A DNA stretch of 51,393 nucleotides. Source: a virus. Of the stretch, positions 24,598 through 31,832 are shown in pieces. Location: the IMG/VR virus record IMGVR_UViG_3300043444_000394, positions 1 through 51,393 of that record; one strand, 5' to 3'. The notes under the pieces were generated by a model. The model did not search any database. It saw only the letters and a program-made list of their open reading frames with translations, and had not been told where the DNA came from. The first letter of the stretch is position 1; every line of letters starts with the position of its first letter. The position numbers and the translations under genes were made by a program.

Positions 24598-24617
24598 AGT
24601 CCCCATATATGTCCCCA
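24598..24617 (+). repeat. 20-bp direct repeat flanking the int upstream region, copy 2
   Basis: AGTCCCCATATATGTCCCCA ends five bases before the integrase ATG. It is 18 of 20 identical to copy 1 at 24382-24401. Its placement would let a bound protein block integrase translation or transcription. The 228-bp gap between repressor and integrase is otherwise without a gene and is the best candidate interval for attP. Confidence 0.55.
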
Positions 24618-24622
24618 CTCAA

Positions 24623-25825
24623 ATGAAGTACAGGTTCTACCTAGATAGACAGAAGGACGATGGATCAAAACGAATTACGCTTCGGGTGTCGCTTGCTGGT
24701 AAAACTTTTTGGCTAAAGTCCGATCGATATACCTATCCTGATATGTGGAGCCAGACCATGCAGCGATCTAAAGACGGTCCTACACAGGCACTCATCGATG
24801 TGATTAGGGCTATGATGTCAGACGTGGAGAAGACCTGCTACCTATCTGGTGTGCCTATCACCAAATCAATCATTCAGGCCAAATGGAAGCAAGTGTTTCA
24901 AAAGAACGTGGATGTGGTCGTTAAGAAGGAGACTCAGTACACCTTCTTCGAATCATTTGACATCTACTACAACAAGTATCAGGGACAGAAGGAGTACAAC
25001 TACCTACGCAAGTTCAGGAGCGCTTGCAAACACATAGAGCAGTACGATCCATCCCTCACTTGGAGTAGCATCGACAAGTCTTTCATTGATCCGTATATCA
25101 ATTACTGTGTGAACAGTGAGAAGCCACTACTGAACTCATCGATCAACAAGTACCTGTCCTGTCTCCGTGAAGTCTGCCGGATGGCAATGGATGATGGCAT
25201 ACCGCTTTCACGGGATTTTGAGTCCTTCAAATTGAAGCAGCAGAAACCGAAACCCGTTTGGCTCACACGCGAAGAAGCTGCTGCCCTGTTGTCTGTGGAA
25301 ATCAAATCGGAAACTGAACAAAAGGTGTTGGATGATTCTGCCTGTAGGTATTACTTGGCGCTCCGTCATTCGGATTCCAACCAGCTATCCAAACATCATT
25401 TCAGTGAGATCGATGGGCAGGTGTACATTCAAATTTATCTCATCAAAACTAGAACTGATCTATCTCTGGCCGTGCCCCGGCAAGCAATTGATATTCTCAA
25501 GAAGTACGATTACACCCTACCTAGAGTCTCGCTTCAGGAAAAGAACCGTGCAATCAAAGTGTTAGCGAAACGGGCAGGTATCAATGCTCCTGTTGAGATT
25601 GTCCGATTCTCCGGCTCCCGGCGCATCGTAAAGGTGGTGCCTAAGTGGAAGGTGATAAGTACGCACACTTTCCGAAGATCCTTTGGCCGTAGGTTCATGG
25701 AGTCTGTAGGCGACATAAGTAAACTGTCCGACATCTTCTGTCATACGGACACCAAAACTACTGAGGGGTACATTGGTTGGGAGTCTAAAGAACTAGCGGA
25801 TGCTATGAATAAGGTGGTATTTTAG
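24623..25825 (+). CDS. Tyrosine recombinase (phage integrase)
   Basis: 400 aa, usual length for Bacteroidota phage integrases. An N-terminal arm-type DNA-binding domain (about 1-95) and a SAM-like core-binding domain (about 105-200) precede the catalytic domain. Catalytic residues can be placed: Arg248 in L-R-H-S-D, Lys275 in L-I-K-T-R, His348-x-x-Arg351 in T-H-T-F-R-R, His374 in F-C-H-T-D and nucleophile Tyr383 in E-G-Y-I. It lacks the extra alpha-helix region of integron IntI enzymes, so it is a phage integrase and does not explain the cassette array at 48-51 kb. It would join attP, probably close by, to a host site. Its 3' end overlaps the convergent small gene by four bases. Confidence 0.9.
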   Translation: MKYRFYLDRQKDDGSKRITLRVSLAGKTFWLKSDRYTYPDMWSQTMQRSKDGPTQALIDVIRAMMSDVEKTCYLSGVPITKSIIQAKWKQVFQKNVDVVVKKETQYTFFESFDIYYNKYQGQKEYNYLRKFRSACKHIEQYDPSLTWSSIDKSFIDPYINYCVNSEKPLLNSSINKYLSCLREVCRMAMDDGIPLSRDFESFKLKQQKPKPVWLTREEAAALLSVEIKSETEQKVLDDSACRYYLALRHSDSNQLSKHHFSEIDGQVYIQIYLIKTRTDLSLAVPRQAIDILKKYDYTLPRVSLQEKNRAIKVLAKRAGINAPVEIVRFSGSRRIVKVVPKWKVISTHTFRRSFGRRFMESVGDISKLSDIFCHTDTKTTEGYIGWESKELADAMNKVVF

Positions 25826-26061
25826 TCGTTTAGGTCTTCGTAATCAATCATCCGGTTAAAGTCCGGCTCATTTGTAGTTCCGCGCTTGACGGGTATTTCA
25901 GCAACAAGAACACTCTCTACCTTACAATACCCAAGCCCATTGTTGTCGCAATACTTCTGAGCGTCATCGAATGAAGTCCCAATTACCTGTGGGCCTTCGT
26001 ATGTCTTAAACTCACCCGTGTGAGGACATATCGCCCGAATAGTGGTAGTGTGTAGTCTCAT
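25822..26061 (-). CDS. Small conserved Bacteroidota phage protein, unknown function
   Basis: 79 aa, with C-P-H-T-G-E-F-K-T-Y-E-G-P (residues 12-24) and A-Q-K-Y-C-D-N-N-G-L-G-Y (about 34-45), features of a small protein often found in Bacteroidota prophages. It is probably a compact alpha/beta fold with no enzyme motif. It is the last gene of the leftward accessory operon, coupled by ATGA to the gene before it, and ends inside the integrase stop region. Confidence 0.65.
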   Translation of the reverse strand: MRLHTTTIRAICPHTGEFKTYEGPQVIGTSFDDAQKYCDNNGLGYCKVESVLVAEIPVKRGTTNEPDFNRMIDYEDLND

Positions 26062-26222
26062 AACTTAATTTGATTCTCAGTATTGGAAATAAAATAATCA
26101 CAGTGCTCATTGTCAACCGGAACAAACCTTGTGTAGCTCTGATTGAACTCGGTAGGTTTGCGGGTGAATCTATCACATCGTTGAGCCATTGGGCAATCCG
26201 TATTTGTGCATTTTGATCTCAT
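26058..26222 (-). CDS. 54-aa Cys-containing protein, unknown
   Basis: 54 aa with four Cys, three in the N-terminal region (C5, C10, C16 in a C-x4-C-x5-C pattern) and C41, suggesting a small metal-binding fold. It is short but well supported: it begins just after the previous gene's stop with a 12-base gap, and its TGA overlaps the next gene's ATG (ATGA). Function unknown. Confidence 0.6.
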   Translation of the reverse strand: MRSKCTNTDCPMAQRCDRFTRKPTEFNQSYTRFVPVDNEHCDYFISNTENQIKL

Positions 26223-26233
26223 GCATTACTCAA

Positions 26234-26404
26234 TTACAGCTTCGTAAATTTCTTTTTAAAAATTGCAATTAGGTTTCCTTCCTCAGAGTAGTGGTTTATT
26301 CTCATTGAGAAAAAATCAAATGCTACCTCACCAATTCTTCCATCATCATTAATATACCGATCAGTGGCACAAACTCTAGACCTAGCTTTTTTGATAGCTT
26401 TCAT
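26234..26404 (-). CDS. 56-aa unknown protein
   Basis: 56 aa from the ATG at 26404. That start is chosen because it overlaps the upstream stop (ATGA), the pattern used throughout this operon; a start 18 bases further upstream is possible. It is basic at both ends with an I-G-E-V-A-F-D-F-F core, probably a small beta-sheet protein. No family recognised. Confidence 0.55.
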   Translation of the reverse strand: MKAIKKARSRVCATDRYINDDGRIGEVAFDFFSMRINHYSEEGNLIAIFKKKFTKL

Positions 26405-26727
26405 ACATTCTGCAATTCCCATTCAGATACATACTTAGTCCTTCCCTCAATGGTGCCACAGCTTGGGCATCTATTCAATGGGTCTTCCCCTCTCGTTTGT
26501 TGGATTGGTGTATCGCATTCCTGACACACCAATACAGAGTTATCATCTCCATTTATGTCATTATCGATCTTCAGTTTACACTCTTCAATGGTTTCGCCGA
26601 AACCCAAGCGATTATCATCCGGGCCACAGTATTCCAGATGTGTGTACTGGTACGTGTGCTGTTTGGTGAACTGAAAAGAATCCGGCTCTATTTTGTAGCC
26701 TCGGTAAAGTTCTGCTGCGTCTTTCAT
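26401..26727 (-). CDS. Zinc-ribbon protein, unknown role
   Basis: 108 aa. The C-terminal part has a zinc ribbon of two CxxC knuckles: V-C-Q-E-C-D (about residue 68) and R-C-P-S-C-G (about residue 87). The N-terminal part is an alpha/beta segment with Y-R-G-Y-K-I and E-T-I-E-E-C-K, reminiscent of small phage proteins with a HicB-like look. A nucleic-acid or protein-binding role is plausible. It is three bases from its upstream neighbour in the accessory operon. Confidence 0.6.
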   Translation of the reverse strand: MKDAAELYRGYKIEPDSFQFTKQHTYQYTHLEYCGPDDNRLGFGETIEECKLKIDNDINGDDNSVLVCQECDTPIQQTRGEDPLNRCPSCGTIEGRTKYVSEWELQNV

Positions 26728-26729
26728 GG

Positions 26730-26999
26730 TTAGGATGTTTTTACACCAAATGTGATCGTAATTCCCGCGTGGTGTTGATCCACTGGTGATGATCCGATAT
26801 ACTCAATACACCAATTATCCGGTAGCGTCAATCCGGCTACCTTCTTTTCGCCGACACGCTCTATAAATGATATACCCCCTTTGCTCGTTAAACTTACTTG
26901 ACATGATAAAAGATGTACATGGCCTACTTTGGCCAACTCGATGCAAAAGGCATAATCCGCTTCTGAAAAACAGTAATCGGTGTTTGGATTTAGTTTCAT
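26730..26999 (-). CDS. Small unknown accessory protein
   Basis: 89 aa, probably alpha/beta: E-A-D-Y-A-F-C-I-E-L-A-K-V-G-H forms a helix, then strands alternate to the C-terminus. No motif or membrane segment. It lies between a zinc-ribbon protein and a small exported protein in the accessory operon. Function cannot be read from the sequence. Confidence 0.55.
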   Translation of the reverse strand: MKLNPNTDYCFSEADYAFCIELAKVGHVHLLSCQVSLTSKGGISFIERVGEKKVAGLTLPDNWCIEYIGSSPVDQHHAGITITFGVKTS

Positions 27000-27013
27000 G
27001 GTGTTGTTTATTG

Positions 27014-27211
27014 TTAAAGTTTCTTGGTTTCAATTCCGTACCATATTCCGTCTGCACCTATCCATAGTGTGCGCTTCTTATCCTGCCAAATAGAGTCTGT
27101 TGGATATACACGTCCGTCTACTTCTATTCTGTACTTATACACCCGTACAGGCTTGGCCTCTTGGGCGTGGATGGGTAGTAGAAGGAGGATCAATGTCACT
27201 ACCTTACTCAT
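27014..27211 (-). CDS. Small exported protein
   Basis: 65 aa with a clear signal peptide: M-S-K, then V-V-T-L-I-L-L-L-L-P-I-H-A with likely cleavage after Ala16. About 48 mature residues follow with a beta-rich pattern (V-Y-K-Y-R-I-E-V-D-G). Periplasmic or surface location is predicted. In an early/lysogenic accessory operon such a protein could alter the envelope, for example for superinfection exclusion. Its start lies inside the end of the upstream gene (eight-base overlap). Confidence 0.6.
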   Translation of the reverse strand: MSKVVTLILLLLPIHAQEAKPVRVYKYRIEVDGRVYPTDSIWQDKKRTLWIGADGIWYGIETKKL

Positions 27212-27377
27212 ACTCAGCCTCCTCTATATCGTAATCAATGTTGCAGATGCGCATATCGATGGCATCTCTCTCCTCGTCTGTCAATGGCTCACCTGTATCC
27301 TCATTTATGCCTCGCTTGAGGATCATTTCTAATTCATATATTTGGTTTTCGGCGGCACGTAGGCTTGATCTGTTCAT
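27204..27377 (-). CDS. 57-aa acidic protein, unknown
   Basis: 57 aa, acidic and helical (E-L-E-M-I-L-K-R-G, T-D-E-E-R-D-A-I-D, I-E-E-A-E-Y-E). Start and stop both overlap neighbours (ATGA upstream, eight bases downstream), which argues for a real gene despite its size. No family recognised; small acidic phage proteins are sometimes DNA mimics, but nothing here proves that. Confidence 0.5.
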   Translation of the reverse strand: MNRSSLRAAENQIYELEMILKRGINEDTGEPLTDEERDAIDMRICNIDYDIEEAEYE

Positions 27378-27577
27378 GTGAAATCGGATAATGATTTGGT
27401 GATAATCTGATCTATCTGCGCAATCGACATCCCTATTTTTTGAATGGCCGGATGCTCATTTCTGAATGTGCTGTTCCCTGGTGAATGCTTTACAACAGGA
27501 AGGTCAATGCCTTCTGGAAATCCATCGTCATACCACATTGGCATTCCGGTGAGTCGGTGTACACTTGGTCGAATCAT
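27374..27577 (-). CDS. 67-aa unknown protein, first gene of accessory operon
   Basis: 67 aa from the ATG at 27577; an upstream in-frame ATG would run through the promoter and is rejected. It has M-P-M-W-Y-D-D-G-F-P-E-G-I (about residues 12-24) and a C-terminal helix. No family recognised. It follows the promoter candidate at 27610-27638 and is coupled by ATGA to the next gene. Confidence 0.55.
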   Translation of the reverse strand: MIRPSVHRLTGMPMWYDDGFPEGIDLPVVKHSPGNSTFRNEHPAIQKIGMSIAQIDQIITKSLSDFT

Positions 27578-27609
27578 GTTTTTTGAATGTTTTTCGTACA
27601 AACGTATAG

Positions 27610-27638
27610 CAAATATACATTTTATATTATATTCGCAA
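27610..27638 (-). promoter_or_regulatory. Promoter of the leftward accessory operon
   Basis: Minus strand: TTG (27636-27638), 18-base spacer, TATATTTG (27610-27617), a perfect TAnnTTTG -7 element. It lies 33 bases upstream of the 67-aa gene and would drive the eight genes down to 25822. Confidence 0.65.
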
Positions 27639-27655
27639 TACATAAACATAACAAA

Positions 27656-27898
27656 ATGTCATCTACAACCAAATTTTACTTCACATTCCGGCACACAGAC
27701 CGTGACCGTAATGGCATGAGACTCAAGGGGTTTTATGTAGAAGTACTAGCCGAAAGCATGGAAACTGCCCGTGAAAAATTCTTTTCAAAATTTGCCAATA
27801 CTGAACTTCCTCACCCGTGTAGCTGGGATCGAGTGCAGACGGAAAGCACGTTTGTCAAAACCTTTTACCCAAATGGACTATTAAAACAACTAGCATGA
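27656..27898 (+). CDS. 80-aa unknown protein
   Basis: 80 aa from the ATG at 27656 behind an AT-rich leader (AACAAAATG); upstream ATGs fall in the divergent promoter. The fold looks like a small alpha/beta protein: strands F-Y-F-T-F-R and K-G-F-Y-V-E-V-L, a helix M-E-T-A-R-E-K-F-F-S-K-F, then a Cys/Trp segment. This strand-helix pattern is common in small phage proteins. It is coupled by ATGA to the membrane-protein gene after it. Confidence 0.6.
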   Translation: MSSTTKFYFTFRHTDRDRNGMRLKGFYVEVLAESMETAREKFFSKFANTELPHPCSWDRVQTESTFVKTFYPNGLLKQLA

Positions 27899-28068
27899 AA
27901 ACATTACTCTCCTACATTGGCCTTTACGTGGTGCTGTGCATCAGCATGAAGGTATTTTTCCCGCTCACAGTGGGCGTATTGGTCTCAATCGCTGTGTCAT
28001 TGGCTTGCACCTATCTGTATAGGTCGTTCTTTGACATCAGAAATGCGAGAAGAAATGGGCTGAATTGA
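27895..28068 (+). CDS. 57-aa membrane protein
   Basis: 57 aa, of which about residues 5-42 form one long or two short hydrophobic segments (L-L-S-Y-I-G-L-Y-V-V-L, V-G-V-L-V-S-I-A-V-S-L-A), followed by a basic tail (R-N-A-R-R-N). Insertion in the inner membrane is predicted. It is joined to the previous gene by ATGA. Role unknown. Confidence 0.6.
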   Translation: MKTLLSYIGLYVVLCISMKVFFPLTVGVLVSIAVSLACTYLYRSFFDIRNARRNGLN

Positions 28069-28108
28069 TTGGATGCCTACAAAATAACACATTCACATAC
28101 AATATCAT

Positions 28109-28139
28109 TTTGTAATCTGTTAAATTAGCGGTATAATTT
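28109..28139 (+). promoter_or_regulatory. Candidate promoter of the portal unit
   Basis: TTTG (28109-28112), 19 bases, TATAATTT (28132-28139), then ACCCT. The stretch resembles the 14.5-kb virion-unit promoter (TATATTTACCCT). The bases ATCATTTTGTAAT at 28104-28116 are identical over 13 positions to the complement of the sequence at the repressor start codon, so repressor control is possible. Confidence 0.4.
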
Positions 28140-28148
28140 ACCCTTGGC

Positions 28149-28196
28149 AAGCGCCAACCGTCCTCCATACACCGAGGAAAGTTGGCGCTTTTTGCT
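28149..28196 (+). terminator. Terminator-like hairpin in the portal leader
   Basis: Perfect 10-bp stem AAGCGCCAAC (28149-28158) / GTTGGCGCTT (28181-28190), then T5-GC-TTTT. It ends 16 bases before the portal ATG and lies downstream of the promoter candidate. It may end the two-gene unit before it, but portal transcripts from that promoter would have to read through it. Confidence 0.75.
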
Positions 28197-28211
28197 TTTA
28201 CGCGGAAAAAA

Positions 28212-30164
28212 ATGGACACACAATTCGACCAACTTGACCAATATTCGGCCAACAACCCGGACGATGCAGGGTACGATCAAATCAAAAACGTACACCTAGA
28301 CGAGTCCTTTGACGCTATTATCGAGGGGAAAGAACTTCTCGAAGAAGCCCGTCAGTATTGGGATAATCTATCCAACCTCCGCGAACGGCGCACTCGCGTC
28401 CGCAAGTACTATTTCGGTGACCAATGGCACGATAAAATGGAGGATCCAGACAATCCCGGTCAATACATCACTGAATACGAATACATCATTCGCCAAGGCA
28501 AGATTCCACTAGTGGCCAACTACATGGGGCCGCTCTTCAAAAACATCAAAGGGCAGTACCGAAACAACGATTCTAAACCTGCCGTCCGTGCTCGGAAAAA
28601 GGAAGATCAACTTGGAGCGGACATGCTCACCAACTCCCTGCAAGCGGCATACGACTTTTTAAAACTAGCCGAACTGGATAGTCAAGTGTTTCTCGAATTT
28701 CTCTTGTCGGCTGTCACTACATGGAAGACCGGATATGAATGGAACAAGGGACGAAACATGGAAGAGGTGTACTGCGAGTCAGTCAAAACCAATCGTCTTT
28801 TCTTCAATACCGATACCAACGACATCCGTGGCTATGACATCCGATTCATTGGTCAAATCATTGACGCGCCCATAGAGTCAGTACTAAAGGCGTATGCCCG
28901 TGATGAAGCGGAACGCGAAATCATCCGTGGATGGTACAGCGAGGCAAACACCAAATACCGTGTGCACGACATCATGGAGATGGGTGCCATCAAAGAGGAT
29001 GACCTTGACTTCTATACTACCTACCAAAATAACCTTTGCCGCGTCTTCGAAATCTGGAAGGAGAAGAACATCAAAAAAGTATTCGTTCACGATCCTGAAT
29101 CCGGTGAATATGTGCAGATGCCCGGTAGCGATATTGAAATGATCCTTGAGGAACTGAAAGCGGAGAATGCCATACGCGAACTACAAGGACGCACCCTGTT
29201 AGATGAGCCGGAAGTAAAGTATGAAGACGTGTGGTGTTACTACATGCTTACCCCACTAGGACAGATTCTTGAAGCGGGTGAAACTCCATACGAACATGAG
29301 TCGCATCCATTCACACTAGGATTATACCCACTGGTAGATGGTGAAGTACGTGCATTTGGTGAAGATGTGATTGACCTTCAGAAGCAGGTGAACAGACAGG
29401 TGATATTGCAAGATTTTCTAATTAGTACGTCAGCCAAGAATACACTCATCGTGGATGAGCGCCATAAGCCGGAAGGATGGACGTGGGACGATTACCGCGC
29501 TCAGTGGTCTAAGGCTGGTGGTATGATCGTGTACAAGGCCATTCCCGGTGTGGATATGCCTACGGAGATTTCTTCCAATTCCCGTTCGGTTACTTCCGAA
29601 CAAATGCTGCAATTCGCTTTGCAATCAATGAAAGAGATTTCAGGTATTACGGAGGCAATTCAAGGGCACAAACCTACTGCCGGTACTCCGGCTAGTCTAT
29701 ATGCAGAGCAAGCGAACAATGCTACTCTTGCTACTAAAGACTACTTCGATCACTTCGGTGCTGTGCGTAAGGACCGTGACTACAAACTAGTCCGGCTGAT
29801 GCAGCAGTTCTATACGGAGGAAAGGCATGTGGCGCGTTCCGGTGATGAGTACATTGAGGAAGCTGCGGATTATAACCCTGCCGTAGCTGGTGAAGTAGCT
29901 GTTGATATAGTCATTGGCAAATCTTCAAATGCTCCTGTATACCGAGAGGTTCGAGAGCAATACCTCAAAGATTTCTTTGACCGTGGCGCTATTGATTTGG
30001 AAATGTTCTTGGAGAACTCGACTATTCCTTGGAGCCCATCGTTTGTACGCGCTGTGAAGCAGCATAAAGAAATGATGATGCAGCAGATGGGTATTGTTGA
30101 TCCGAACCAAGCAATGCCGCCAGAGCAGCAACAAGAGGCACTGGCTATGTTGCCACGGGTATAA
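28212..30164 (+). CDS. Portal protein (P22-like)
   Basis: 650 aa from the ATG at 28212 (AT-rich leader GGAAAAAAATG). A TTG 30 bases upstream lies in the terminator stem and is rejected. Length and pattern fit P22-type portals of podoviruses and crAss-like phages: an N-terminal helical clip/wing region with Y-F-G-D-Q-W (about 66-71), a central block with D-L-Q-K-Q-V-N-R-Q, a stem-like region with G-I-T-E-A-I-Q-G (about 480), and a helical, Met/Gln-rich C-terminal barrel-like tail. Twelve copies would form the DNA channel and attach packaging motor and connectors. It is encoded opposite to the other head genes, whose operon ends one base away. Confidence 0.82.
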   Translation: MDTQFDQLDQYSANNPDDAGYDQIKNVHLDESFDAIIEGKELLEEARQYWDNLSNLRERRTRVRKYYFGDQWHDKMEDPDNPGQYITEYEYIIRQGKIPLVANYMGPLFKNIKGQYRNNDSKPAVRARKKEDQLGADMLTNSLQAAYDFLKLAELDSQVFLEFLLSAVTTWKTGYEWNKGRNMEEVYCESVKTNRLFFNTDTNDIRGYDIRFIGQIIDAPIESVLKAYARDEAEREIIRGWYSEANTKYRVHDIMEMGAIKEDDLDFYTTYQNNLCRVFEIWKEKNIKKVFVHDPESGEYVQMPGSDIEMILEELKAENAIRELQGRTLLDEPEVKYEDVWCYYMLTPLGQILEAGETPYEHESHPFTLGLYPLVDGEVRAFGEDVIDLQKQVNRQVILQDFLISTSAKNTLIVDERHKPEGWTWDDYRAQWSKAGGMIVYKAIPGVDMPTEISSNSRSVTSEQMLQFALQSMKEISGITEAIQGHKPTAGTPASLYAEQANNATLATKDYFDHFGAVRKDRDYKLVRLMQQFYTEERHVARSGDEYIEEAADYNPAVAGEVAVDIVIGKSSNAPVYREVREQYLKDFFDRGAIDLEMFLENSTIPWSPSFVRAVKQHKEMMMQQMGIVDPNQAMPPEQQQEALAMLPRV

Positions 30165-30338
30165 CTACTCACTAGAAATAACACGCAATATCTCGTCCGT
30201 GGTGTGATCGAGGATCGCGTTTAATGTAGCCGCCAATTCCTGAGAATCTTCCTCTTCGCTGTACTTAGCGTCTAAGCCGCGTGTATCTTCCATTGCCCTA
30301 GATACCAGCTTGGTTATCTTCAGTCGAAGGTCACTCAT
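30165..30338 (-). CDS. 57-aa helical protein, end of late operon
   Basis: 57 aa, acidic and helical (E-D-T-R-G-L-D-A-K-Y-S-E-E-E-D-S-Q-E-L). It overlaps the zinc-ribbon gene upstream by eight bases and its stop abuts the convergent portal stop. No family recognised. It is the last gene of the long late operon. Confidence 0.55.
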   Translation of the reverse strand: MSDLRLKITKLVSRAMEDTRGLDAKYSEEEDSQELAATLNAILDHTTDEILRVISSE

Positions 30339-30588
30339 TTTGCTGCCTGTTCTTCACTCTTGGCCCCTGACTCTTTCGCTTCATCACCGTTCGGCCACCT
30401 CCGTAGTGGTGCTTCCCGACTTGCATACCGGGGAAGCTGGTCAGGTTGTGGATCATCTCCATTTCATGACCGCACTCACATTTTACTGGCTCCTTGGTTA
30501 CCCAATCTACCTGTTGGCCGTCCTTCCAAGCGGTGAGTACTTCATTGCGTACCTTTCCGCACATGCATTTGAAATCCTGTATTGGCAT
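30331..30588 (-). CDS. FmdB-type zinc-ribbon protein
   Basis: 85 aa. The N-terminal half is a putative regulatory-protein (FmdB/CxxC_CxxC) zinc ribbon: M-P-I-Q-D-F-K-C-M-C-G (Cys8, Cys10) and V-K-C-E-C-G-H-E-M-E (about residues 35-44). The C-terminus is Gly- and basic-rich (H-H-Y-G-G-G-R, K-R-K-S). The same kind of small protein is frequent in phage structural operons, but its function is not established. Two bases separate it from the membrane protein gene upstream. Confidence 0.7.
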   Translation of the reverse strand: MPIQDFKCMCGKVRNEVLTAWKDGQQVDWVTKEPVKCECGHEMEMIHNLTSFPGMQVGKHHYGGGRTVMKRKSQGPRVKNRQQNE

Positions 30589-30590
30589 GA

Positions 30591-31067
30591 TTACCTCTGT
30601 TTATCAATTCTATTTCTATAGCGCACCTTCTTCCCTTGGTGGCGTAGCTTCACCTGTTGCTTCGTCTTTCGCTTGCCGGTGAACTTCTCCGTATACCACC
30701 CGGATTCGTCCATGATCTTTTTGATCAAGGCTACCTCCCACTTGCATTTCTTCTTCTGCCACCAAGTCTTATCCACCTTGCGCTCCAATGACCTCACCCC
30801 TGAGATGTAGCGGCCATACACGTCCTTCGCTTTTGGGTCTAAGTGCTTCTTCCATACATGCACCTCTAGGTAGGTCTTCACAAATCCATAGTACTTCCGG
30901 TCTAGGTCATGCACCAGCATCACCAGTACGTAGATGCCCCCCGTGAGCCAAAATAGCGTCTGCCACATGATCTTCAATTCCTCACTTCTCTGTCCGGCCA
31001 TGAATAGCACGAATAGCCCAATGGGCAATACCAACCGAACCAATATTCTCTGTAATACTCTCATCAT
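30591..31067 (-). CDS. Membrane protein with basic cytoplasmic tail (lysis region)
   Basis: 158 aa. Two hydrophobic segments (about residues 8-25 and 36-53) are followed by roughly 100 residues that are extremely Lys/Arg-rich. Topology suggests both termini in the cytoplasm. It is coupled to the coiled-coil membrane protein upstream by ATGA and is part of the lysis cassette. A holin accessory or antiholin-like role is possible, but no family is recognised. Confidence 0.55.
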   Translation of the reverse strand: MMRVLQRILVRLVLPIGLFVLFMAGQRSEELKIMWQTLFWLTGGIYVLVMLVHDLDRKYYGFVKTYLEVHVWKKHLDPKAKDVYGRYISGVRSLERKVDKTWWQKKKCKWEVALIKKIMDESGWYTEKFTGKRKTKQQVKLRHQGKKVRYRNRIDKQR

Positions 31068-31501
31068 TTTTTCTTTCTAGTTAATACAATCACCACCGGC
31101 ACCAACCCGGCCACCGGATGCACAAAGGCCAACACCACTCCTCCTATTCCGGCGTACTTCCACCGGCGCACCTCTCTGTGCAGGTAGTCTATTTCTTGTT
31201 CGTTCAATCGATGGATAGCGTTATGCTCCGCGTGTATAGAATCATGCAAGGCCAACTGGCCATCCTTTTGCTGAATGATCTGATCGTGTTTTGCAATAAT
31301 GGAATCCTTCACCACCAATCGGCTGTTGAGTATTCCTATCTCAGCCTTGGCCAACTCGTAGCGATAGAGCATCACCACGGCGTTTCGTGCGTTCCTGAGT
31401 GGTATCAACACCAGTGTGTCACCACGCACTATCTGATAGTGCTGTGAGAAGCCTTGTAGTGCTATCAGCACCAAGGCGATATACAATGCGCTCCCTTTCA
31501 T
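31064..31501 (-). CDS. Spanin-like partner: exported coiled-coil membrane protein
   Basis: 145 aa. An N-terminal signal-like segment (residues 4-18), a long periplasmic coiled coil (about 45-110, with D-S-I-I-A-K-H-D-Q-I-I-Q-Q-K heptads) and a C-terminal transmembrane helix (about 115-140) ending K-K-K. Its first 83 bases overlap, in another frame, the 3' end of the upstream gene. That resembles the nested Rz/Rz1 spanin layout. There is no lipobox Cys, so it is not a classical outer-membrane spanin. The spanin role is inference. Confidence 0.5.
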   Translation of the reverse strand: MKGSALYIALVLIALQGFSQHYQIVRGDTLVLIPLRNARNAVVMLYRYELAKAEIGILNSRLVVKDSIIAKHDQIIQQKDGQLALHDSIHAEHNAIHRLNEQEIDYLHREVRRWKYAGIGGVVLAFVHPVAGLVPVVIVLTRKKK

Positions 31502-31763
31502 CTGCTTGTTTTTTAAGCCGTGCGGACTCTCTGATCAGCGAATCCTCCTTTTGTTCGTACTCACCAATTTGCACCTCCATTGAGGCAATCAGCAAGTCCC
31601 TTTGTTTCATCTGTCGCTCATACTCCACTATCTTCTTAAAGTGCTCCATGCGCTCCTTTTGGAAGTCGAGCGTATTCACCGTTTGGCCGCTACCGTTTAT
31701 CGTATGCCAGATGAATGCCCCAAGAGCGATCAGTATAGCGAGTAGTAGTAGTTCCTTTTTCAT
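31419..31763 (-). CDS. Rz-like inner-membrane spanin candidate
   Basis: 114 aa from the ATG at 31763 (M-K-K-E-L-L-L-L start); a more upstream ATG adds 16 unlikely residues. One N-terminal transmembrane anchor (residues 4-20) is followed by a periplasmic coiled coil rich in Glu, Gln, Arg and Lys (about 30-95), the layout of i-spanins. The 83-base out-of-frame overlap with the next gene strengthens the lysis assignment. It would act with its partner to disrupt the outer membrane after endolysin action. Confidence 0.55.
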   Translation of the reverse strand: MKKELLLLAILIALGAFIWHTINGSGQTVNTLDFQKERMEHFKKIVEYERQMKQRDLLIASMEVQIGEYEQKEDSLIRESARLKKQADERERIVYRLGADSTTRLLTALSDSAW

Positions 31764-31832
31764 AAAAATAGCATTACAAGTACGCTTACTATGAGCAGTC
31801 TCATAATCCAAGGCAGTATGTTCAATATCGCT

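Noticed and set aside
24623-25825. Tyrosine recombinase as the integron integrase of the cassette array
   Set aside because: It has the Bacteroidota phage integrase layout, sits beside the repressor 22 kb away from the array, and shows no IntI-specific extra helix region.
28037-28255. Minus-strand 72-codon frame over the portal leader
   Set aside because: It crosses a promoter candidate and a terminator stem and overlaps two plus-strand genes; no support.
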